DNA from: Bacillota bacterium
GTDB taxonomy: Bacteria > Bacillota > Negativicutes > Sporomusales > UBA7701
Length of the DNA: 64,000 nt
Assembly (NCBI GenBank): GCA_023415775.1
Contig: JAEZJM010000029.1
Location: 98,171-162,170, forward strand
Reading direction: 5' to 3'
Shown here: positions 58,877 to 64,000 of the stretch, one piece after another
How the letters are laid out: each line of letters begins with the position of its first letter
Position numbering within the stretch: position 1 is the stretch's first letter
Position numbers and translations under genes: made by a program
Notes under the pieces: generated by a model
The model's database searches: none
The model's input: only the letters and a program-made list of their open reading frames with translations
Told to the model about the DNA's origin: nothing

Positions 58877-60352
58877 TCACACCTCCCGGCAAACGACGGC
58901 GGCTGCGAGGTATGCGCCGCGCGCGTTGCTTTTCGCCAGTGTCGCGCCGGCCGCTGCCAGTTTGCTCTCCTGGCCGGCCTTGCCCTGGGGATCGGCGTCT
59001 GTTCCGCAGACGTAGGCGATGACTTCGAGATGGCGGCCGGCGACGCGCGCGATCTCGCGGGCCTCGACGATGGCCGGGGCAGTTACGCCCGCGGGGTCGG
59101 GGTGGGCGCCGTAGCCCAGAACGATGTCGAGAAGGATGACGGCCACCGACGGATCGCGGGCGGCTGCAAGGATATGGGGCAGCCGCAGCGAAGGCTCGAT
59201 CATCGGGTGGGGTTTGCCCATGGTATAGGCGTCATCCCCCAGGTCGATGAAGACGTGCCCTTCATTCGGCGCCATTCTGGCGGCCTCCTGACAGAGGGTG
59301 CCGCCGCAATAGAGGCCGCGGATGGTTTTCTGTTCCGGGGCCAGCTTTGCCCTGGCCACCGCAGCCATTGTCGCGAGTTTTTCGTGCCCGCAGGAGGGCG
59401 GCGCCGGCTTGTGACCTGCGGCGAGTATAACCGCCGCGCGGGCGGCTTCTTCAAGGGTGGCGGCGAAGTAAGCGTCTCCGGCGTCGGCTGGGTTCTCGCC
59501 GCCGAGGAAACAGACGACCACCGGCTTGGGACAGGTCTTGATCGCCGCCACGATCTTGTCGGCCACTGCACTAGCCGGCGGCTTGGAGATGAGAACGATG
59601 ACGGCTGTGGCTTCGTCTTGGCTCAGGGCCGCGAGGCAATCGAGCATCATGATGCCGCCCACCGCAGCGCCAAGGTCGCGCCCGCCGGTGCCGAGGACCT
59701 GCGAGACGCCGCCCCCCAGCCGGTCGATATGCACGGTCACTTCCTGCGTGCCTGTGCCTGACGCGCCGGCAATGCCGATGTTTCCCCGCCGCACGGCGTT
59801 GGCGAAACACAGGGCGACGCCGTTTACGATGGCGGTGCCGCAGTCCGGCCCCATTACCAGCAGGCCCTTTTCGTGGGCCGTTGTTTTCAATGCGATTTCG
59901 TCGGCCAGCGAGACGTTGTCGCTGAACAGCATGACGTGCAGGCCGTTGCGGAGGGCGGCCCTGGCTTCACGGGCCGCGTACTCGCCCGGCACGGAGATGA
60001 CGGCGAGGTTTGCGTCCGGCAGGTGGCGCACCGCGGTGTCGAGGGCAGCGAAGGCGACGGCCGTTTTGTTATCCTCGGCCCGCCTGGCCGCAGCCCCGGC
60101 GAAGAGCTTCAGCGCCGCCTCGCAGGCCGCATCGCTTTCGGCCCTGATGGCCACGATCAGATCGTCGGCGCCGCCGACGTCAGCAGCCTCAGTCAGCAGG
60201 CCGACTCCGGCAAGCAAATCTTTGTTCATCGGGGTGGCCATGACGGCCACCGCCTCGACCACACCGGGCAGGGCGGCCATCTTTTGAGTCAGCGCCATCA
60301 GTGTGACCGAGTCGTAGTAGGTATTTTTCCTTATCTCGACGTGAACAGTCAT
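58877..60352 (-). CDS. fdrA: FdrA/AllF-like protein
   Basis: The 491-residue protein is related to acyl-CoA synthetase (ADP-forming)-like FdrA. It shows MTVHVEIRKNTYYDSVTLM, VMGPDCGTAIVNGVALCFAN, GIAGASGTGTQEVTVHIDRLGGGVSQVLGTGGRDL, GLYCGGTLCQEAA and DIVLGYGAHPDPAG, in pieces. This is one of the three subunits of the oxamate carbamoyltransferase complex in E. coli. ATG at 60352 follows GGGAGG and lies 1 bp from the AllH stop. The three genes sit in the order allH-fdrA-allG. Confidence 0.88.
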   Translation of the reverse strand: MTVHVEIRKNTYYDSVTLMALTQKMAALPGVVEAVAVMATPMNKDLLAGVGLLTEAADVGGADDLIVAIRAESDAACEAALKLFAGAAARRAEDNKTAVAFAALDTAVRHLPDANLAVISVPGEYAAREARAALRNGLHVMLFSDNVSLADEIALKTTAHEKGLLVMGPDCGTAIVNGVALCFANAVRRGNIGIAGASGTGTQEVTVHIDRLGGGVSQVLGTGGRDLGAAVGGIMMLDCLAALSQDEATAVIVLISKPPASAVADKIVAAIKTCPKPVVVCFLGGENPADAGDAYFAATLEEAARAAVILAAGHKPAPPSCGHEKLATMAAVARAKLAPEQKTIRGLYCGGTLCQEAARMAPNEGHVFIDLGDDAYTMGKPHPMIEPSLRLPHILAAARDPSVAVILLDIVLGYGAHPDPAGVTAPAIVEAREIARVAGRHLEVIAYVCGTDADPQGKAGQESKLAAAGATLAKSNARGAYLAAAVVCREV

Positions 60353-60353
60353 G

Positions 60354-61247
60354 TCATTCCTCCCTTTCGCCGGCCAGTTCCAGCCCTATCGCCAGGCCGG
60401 CGGCGATACCTGCCGCAAGGTCGGTTCCCGAGGTGGCGCCGCTGAGCAGCACAGGCCGCGCGGCGGCGGCGATGTCGCGCGACACGGGGTCGGTCATTGC
60501 CTCAAGCAGCGCCACGGCTCCCGCCCGGACGCGGCCGCGGGCGGCGTGCCGCAGCATTGCCCGGCTCACCGTCCCCGTTGCCGCGCCGGCCGCCAGGGCG
60601 GCGGCGGTTTCCCTGTGGCGACGGCCGAAGGGGCCGGCCGGCATATTGATAATTACCATCATTCCGGCGAGGAAGTCGTCACCGGAGGGTGTAAGGCCCG
60701 TACCCAAGCCGATCAGTCTATTGCCGGCGGCCAGTGCGTCGTCGCGTTTCCCGGCGGCGAGAGCGCCGACCAGCGCCGCGGCCCGCTCGGCCAGCCGTTG
60801 TTCCATAAGGGTACGGGCATCTCCGGATATGAAGGCCTTCAGACCGCCGGCCTGCCCGGCAAAGGCAATTTCGTGCCTCAGCATGATCAATTTTTCCGAC
60901 AGGCAGCGCCTTGCGGCCAGGGTGGACGGAAAAGCCGGCAGGGCCGCCGACCAGGCCCGCACCATCCCGGCAATAACCGGTACCGGACCACAGACCAGGC
61001 CGCCGTCAATGGTCGCGACCGCGTCACCTGGCCTTATGCCTAGGTTGTCCAGCGATCTTCCAACCGAAACCCGGACCCTTACCGCCCCCGGCGCGTCGTC
61101 GAGATTGTCGGCCACAAAGGAGTAGAGCCTACCACGGGGGCCGGTAAAATTGACCGCTTTCGCGAATACGCTGTGGACGCGTCCGCGGAAAGGCCGCCCG
61201 AACAGGGCGTCTCTGGCCGCCGCGTCCACCGACAATGCTTCCAGCAA
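60354..61247 (-). CDS. allH: DUF2877 protein, AllH-like
   Basis: The 297-residue protein has the DUF2877 hallmark GLGTGLTPSGDDFLAGMMV near residue 190. This matches E. coli AllH (YlbF), the third subunit of oxamate carbamoyltransferase. The start is probably TTG at 61247 with GGGAGG about 10 nt upstream; no ATG fits. A hairpin separates it from the permease gene. This YlbF differs from the Bacillus YlbF family at 23751. Confidence 0.82.
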   Translation of the reverse strand: MLEALSVDAAARDALFGRPFRGRVHSVFAKAVNFTGPRGRLYSFVADNLDDAPGAVRVRVSVGRSLDNLGIRPGDAVATIDGGLVCGPVPVIAGMVRAWSAALPAFPSTLAARRCLSEKLIMLRHEIAFAGQAGGLKAFISGDARTLMEQRLAERAAALVGALAAGKRDDALAAGNRLIGLGTGLTPSGDDFLAGMMVIINMPAGPFGRRHRETAAALAAGAATGTVSRAMLRHAARGRVRAGAVALLEAMTDPVSRDIAAAARPVLLSGATSGTDLAAGIAAGLAIGLELAGEREE

Positions 61248-61270
61248 GAACTTCAGCCTCCCAAGAGTGA

Positions 61271-61292
61271 AACGCCCGCACTGGCGGGCGTT
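61271..61292 (-). terminator. Hairpin, possible weak terminator after the permease
   Basis: AACGCCCGC-act-GCGGGCGTT-type stem with TTTCACTCTT after it on the minus strand. The T-run is broken, so partial read-through into allH is expected. Confidence 0.55.
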
Positions 61293-61371
61293 CTACGGCT
61301 GTTATAATGTGCCCGTCTGTTTGTATCCCTTAAATCCTAATAAGCAGCCGCGTTCACTGTTGCCGTTGCTT

Positions 61372-62697
61372 TCAGCCCTTGTTTTTTTCGTCAACGACGT
61401 GAATGGTGGGTGCGCTCGGCTCGCTGTCGTTGGATATGCCCAATTGGTCGAAGAGTGCGAACACCAGGCTGATGACGATGGCGACGACAGTGCCTAGAGC
61501 CATGCCCTTGAGTTCGACGGTGCCGAATTTGATGGCGGCGCCGCTTATGCCGCTGACGAGAACGACCGAGGTAAGGATAAGGTTCTTGGATTTGGTGTAG
61601 TCGACTTTCTTCTCGATGAGCATGCGGATACCGGCGGCGGCGATGACGCCGAACAGCAGGATGCACACGCCGCCCATGACCGGCACGGGGATGCTGCGGA
61701 TGAGGGCCGAGAATTTGCCGATGAAGGATACGCAGATGGCGATGATGGCTGCACCGGCGATGACCCAGGTGCTGAAGACCTTGGTGATGGCCATGACGCC
61801 GATGTTTTCGCCGTAGGTGGTGTTGGGAGTGGCGCCGGCGAAGCCGGACAGGATGTTGGATATGCCGTCGCCGAGGAGCGATTTGTGGAGGCCGGGTTCT
61901 TTGATGAGGTCGCGCTCGACGATGTTGCCGGTGACGACGAGGTGGCCGATGTGCTCGGCAAGCACGACCAGGAAGGCCGGCATGATCATTAGGATGGCGG
62001 AGATGTTGAATACCGGGGCGTAGAAGGTAGGCATGCCGAACCAGGGAGCTGACGCGACCGCGCCGAGATCGACGATGCCCATCGCCAGCGACAGGGCATA
62101 ACCGGCGATGACGCCGATGAGAACGGGGATAACGGACAGGAAGCCGCGGAAGAGCACCGAACCGAGGATGGTGACGCCGAGGGTGAACATCGATACGGTG
62201 ACGGCGGTGGCATACGGGATCTTGAGTTGCTCGATGAGCTTGCCGGTGAGGCCGGCCATTTCGGTGGCCACCGGCGCGAGCTCAAGGCCGATGATGGCAA
62301 CGATGGCGCCCATGGCGGCCGGCGGGAATACGATATCCAGCCAGCGGACGCCGGCGACTCTGATTATGAGTGAGACGATGACGAAGAATACGCCGAACAT
62401 GATGAATCCGCCCTGGGCGGCCGCGTATCCTCCCAGGCCGGGCACCGCCATGACGGCGAAGACGGGGGCGATGAAGGCGAAGCTCGAGCCCAGGTAGGCC
62501 GGGATGCGCCCGTTGGAAAAGAAGAGGTAGACGAGGGTGCCGACGCCGTTCATCAGCAGGGAGGTTGCCGGGTCGACCTTGAATAGGAACGGGACGAGGA
62601 CGGTGGCGCCGAACATGGCAAATAAGTGCTGCAGGCTGAGGGGGATAGTTTGTGCGAGGGGCAGTCGTTCTTCAACTTGAATGATTCGTCTTTCCAT
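61372..62697 (-). CDS. Uracil/xanthine permease (NCS2 family)
   Basis: Membrane protein of 441 residues with about 14 helices. The family signature region is GFAGATPNTTYGENIGVMAITKV, with NTTY-type substrate contacts, and AEHIGHLVVTG carries the conserved Glu/His of helix 8. UraA-like proteins import uracil; others take xanthine or urate. The neighbouring hydroxylase and allFGH genes suggest a purine here. ATG at 62697 has a weak AAGG site nearby. No purine riboswitch is visible in the 70 bp upstream. Confidence 0.9.
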   Translation of the reverse strand: MERRIIQVEERLPLAQTIPLSLQHLFAMFGATVLVPFLFKVDPATSLLMNGVGTLVYLFFSNGRIPAYLGSSFAFIAPVFAVMAVPGLGGYAAAQGGFIMFGVFFVIVSLIIRVAGVRWLDIVFPPAAMGAIVAIIGLELAPVATEMAGLTGKLIEQLKIPYATAVTVSMFTLGVTILGSVLFRGFLSVIPVLIGVIAGYALSLAMGIVDLGAVASAPWFGMPTFYAPVFNISAILMIMPAFLVVLAEHIGHLVVTGNIVERDLIKEPGLHKSLLGDGISNILSGFAGATPNTTYGENIGVMAITKVFSTWVIAGAAIIAICVSFIGKFSALIRSIPVPVMGGVCILLFGVIAAAGIRMLIEKKVDYTKSKNLILTSVVLVSGISGAAIKFGTVELKGMALGTVVAIVISLVFALFDQLGISNDSEPSAPTIHVVDEKNKG

Positions 62698-62757
62698 ACC
62701 TTGAGTCGCACCTTCCTATTATGTATTTTTGGCCACCGCCTGGCGGCGGCCATGGCG

Positions 62758-62785
62758 AACACGCGAAAGTCAATTTTCGCGTGTT
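62758..62785. other. Hairpin enclosing the xdhA stop codon
   Basis: AACACGCGAAA and TTTCGCGTGTT form an 11-bp perfect stem with the TGA of the hydroxylase gene in its loop. There is no T-run on the minus strand. It may protect the 3' end of the message or affect read-through into the permease gene. Confidence 0.55.
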
Positions 62786-64000
62786 TGCTTCTTCTGCAGC
62801 GCCGCGAGCACCTTTTCCGCCGATAGCGGCAGGTCCAAGATGCGTACGCCGGTGGCGTGATACACGGCGTTGGCGATGGCCGGGGCGGTCGGCACCATTG
62901 TCGGTTCGGCGATGCCTTTGACGCCGAAGGGGCCGTCGGCCTGGGGCGACGTTTCCAGGAGTATGATGTCCATTTCCGGAGTATCTGTGGCGGTGGGGAT
63001 TTTGTAGTCGACGAAGTCGCTGTTGAGGGGCTTGCCGTCGACCAGCACGAGCTGCTCGTACAGCGCTGACCCCAGGCCCTGGACGATGCCGCCCTGCACT
63101 TGGCCTTTGCACATGGCGGGGTTGATGACCTTGCCCACTTCGTAGGCGGCCGTTACTTTAAGAACGGTTATCTCCCCGGTCCTGGTGTCGACTTCGATGT
63201 CGGCCGCCTGGGTGCCGTAGGTCCAGAAGGCGGCCGGCTTGTCGCCCTGGCCGGTTTCTTTGTCGAGGCCGGTGATGCCGGCGGGGATGAACGACCCCCG
63301 GCCGACCACCGGGCCGCCGATCGCGCCTTCAGGCAGCAGATAACCCATGGCTATGTCGCTGACCGCCAGTTTGCGGGCCGGGTTGGCCGGCGGGAATATC
63401 TGCCCGTCGGCAATGACGAGGTCGGCCGCCGGTATAGCCAGGACCTGCGCGGCTATGGCGAGCAACTGGGCTTTGGCGTCCCTGGCGGCCGCCAGTACGG
63501 CGTTGCCGGCCGAGTAGCTGATGCGGCTGGCGACCGTCTGCCATTCGTAGGGGGTGTAGTCGGTGTCGGGCAGGGTAACGGTAACGGCCCCGATGGGCAG
63601 GCCGAGCTCCTCGGCGGCGATCTGGGCCAGGGCGGTCAGCGACCCTTGGCCTATCTCCATGGCGGTGGTCAGGATGTTGACGGTGCCATCCTCGTTGAAC
63701 TTGAGGATGGCCGAGGACTGGGCGTTGGGCGGCATGGAGGGCGCTTTATACATGCAGGCGATGCCGCGACCGCGCGCCTTGTGAGGCGCCGAGGGGGCGG
63801 GTTTGGCCTCGCCCCAGCCGCATTTGGCGGCGACGGCGTCGATGGTATCGACCAGCGTCGCTCCGGCCATCGAACCGCCGAAGGCGGCCGGGCTGCCGTC
63901 GCGCAGGGCGTTGAGGCGTCGGAAGGCAAGCGGGTCGATGCCGAGCCTGGCGGCGAGGATATCCATCTGCTGCTCCACCGCCCAATGGATCTCCGGCATG
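62770..64000 (-). CDS. Molybdenum hydroxylase large subunit (xanthine dehydrogenase type), C-terminal part
   Basis: At least 410 residues of the molybdopterin-binding subunit; the gene continues past the right edge, so the N-terminal part is missing. Cofactor and substrate motifs are MEIGQGSLTALAQIAAEELGLP, INPAMCKGQVQGGIVQGLGSALYE and the catalytic Glu in GPFGVKGIAEPTMVPTAPAI, in pieces. Family members hydroxylate purines, aldehydes or nicotinate-like rings. YqeC, MocA, a purine-type permease and AllFGH nearby favour a selenium-dependent purine hydroxylase, by inference. Confidence 0.88.
   Translation of the reverse strand, partial: MPEIHWAVEQQMDILAARLGIDPLAFRRLNALRDGSPAAFGGSMAGATLVDTIDAVAAKCGWGEAKPAPSAPHKARGRGIACMYKAPSMPPNAQSSAILKFNEDGTVNILTTAMEIGQGSLTALAQIAAEELGLPIGAVTVTLPDTDYTPYEWQTVASRISYSAGNAVLAAARDAKAQLLAIAAQVLAIPAADLVIADGQIFPPANPARKLAVSDIAMGYLLPEGAIGGPVVGRGSFIPAGITGLDKETGQGDKPAAFWTYGTQAADIEVDTRTGEITVLKVTAAYEVGKVINPAMCKGQVQGGIVQGLGSALYEQLVLVDGKPLNSDFVDYKIPTATDTPEMDIILLETSPQADGPFGVKGIAEPTMVPTAPAIANAVYHATGVRILDLPLSAEKVLAALQKKQTREN

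Noticed and set aside
62698..62769. Purine riboswitch upstream of the uracil/xanthine permease
   Set aside because: The gap is only about 70 bp and shows no three-way-junction core; the hairpins there lack the conserved loops.
139..64000. Many long antisense and alternate-frame ORFs, for example 664-1800 (+), 15364-16668 (+) and 44204-46888 (+)
   Set aside because: They overlap recognisable genes, lack ribosome sites, and encode repetitive Gly/Asp/Val- or Arg/Pro-rich products typical of shadow frames in GC-rich DNA.
1..64000. tRNA, rRNA or CRISPR features
   Set aside because: Intergenic regions were read for cloverleaf-like ends, rRNA-like blocks and regularly spaced short repeats; none were found. 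The dispersed repeats are single copies tens of kb apart, not an array.

Overview
The window looks like a chromosomal segment from an anaerobic Firmicute, most likely a GC-rich member of the Negativicutes (Sporomusaceae-like). This is an inference from gene content: SepF, YlbF, a T-box leader, intrinsic terminators, AddAB, B12-dependent ribonucleotide reductase, an [FeFe]-hydrogenase maturase, TRAP transport and GC-rich codon use. No 16S rRNA, tRNA or CRISPR array was seen. Coding is dense, mostly on the minus strand, with AT-rich intergenic islands near 16.6, 42.3-42.9 and 50.3 kb.

Layout. 1-3 kb: end of a CitB/DcuR-type two-component system and an HD-GYP protein. 3.2-13.3 kb: a uronate-catabolism locus with IclR regulator, KduI, KdgF-like cupin, TRAP transporter, two dehydrogenases, KduD, KDPG aldolase and KDG kinase. 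It would import unsaturated uronates or ketodeoxyuronates and pass them through KDG and KDPG to pyruvate and glyceraldehyde-3-phosphate. 13.4-26.6 kb: housekeeping genes (carB, sepF, nrdJ, typA, a beta-CASP nuclease, murB, ylbF, trmL, ylxP, yjbQ). 26.8-29.3 kb: a ferredoxin with a CRP/FNR-type promoter and two stand-alone proteins related to 2-hydroxyacyl-CoA dehydratase activators. 29.4-31.3 kb: a TM1266-like regulator and hydG behind a leader that ends in an intrinsic terminator, which suggests attenuation or a riboswitch. 31.4-36.6 kb: an MFS transporter, an SGNH hydrolase with three internal repeats, and tyrA-aroF under a T-box predicted to read tyrosine. 36.6-39.4 kb: molybdopterin synthesis (mog, MOSC, moaC, moaD-like, moaA). 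39.6-43 kb: an MBL hydrolase, an SLC23 permease with an extra C-terminal domain, and an AT-rich region with palindromic operators and a 36-residue Cys-rich ORF. 43-52.3 kb: addAB, an acetyltransferase, a soluble chemoreceptor-like protein and nth. 52.3-64 kb: mocA, a MoeA-like protein, UPF0210/UPF0237, then yqeC, a cyclase, AllG/FdrA/AllH, a uracil/xanthine permease and the molybdenum subunit of a xanthine-dehydrogenase-type hydroxylase. These last genes suggest a selenium- and molybdenum-dependent purine or ureide degradation route.

The most interesting signals are non-coding. A dispersed structured repeat of about 120 bp occurs four times. All copies share a core (CCAGATGC ... GCAGATGG) and an apical GTAC/GTAC hairpin, while the outer arms differ in sequence but still pair. 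Three copies start 3-7 bp after a minus-strand stop codon; the fourth lies in the aroF 5' leader downstream of the T-box terminator. Other strong signals are the hydG leader, a class-II-spaced CRP/FNR site, paired AAGTTA-N6-TAACTT operators and switch-like hairpins between moaA and the MBL gene.
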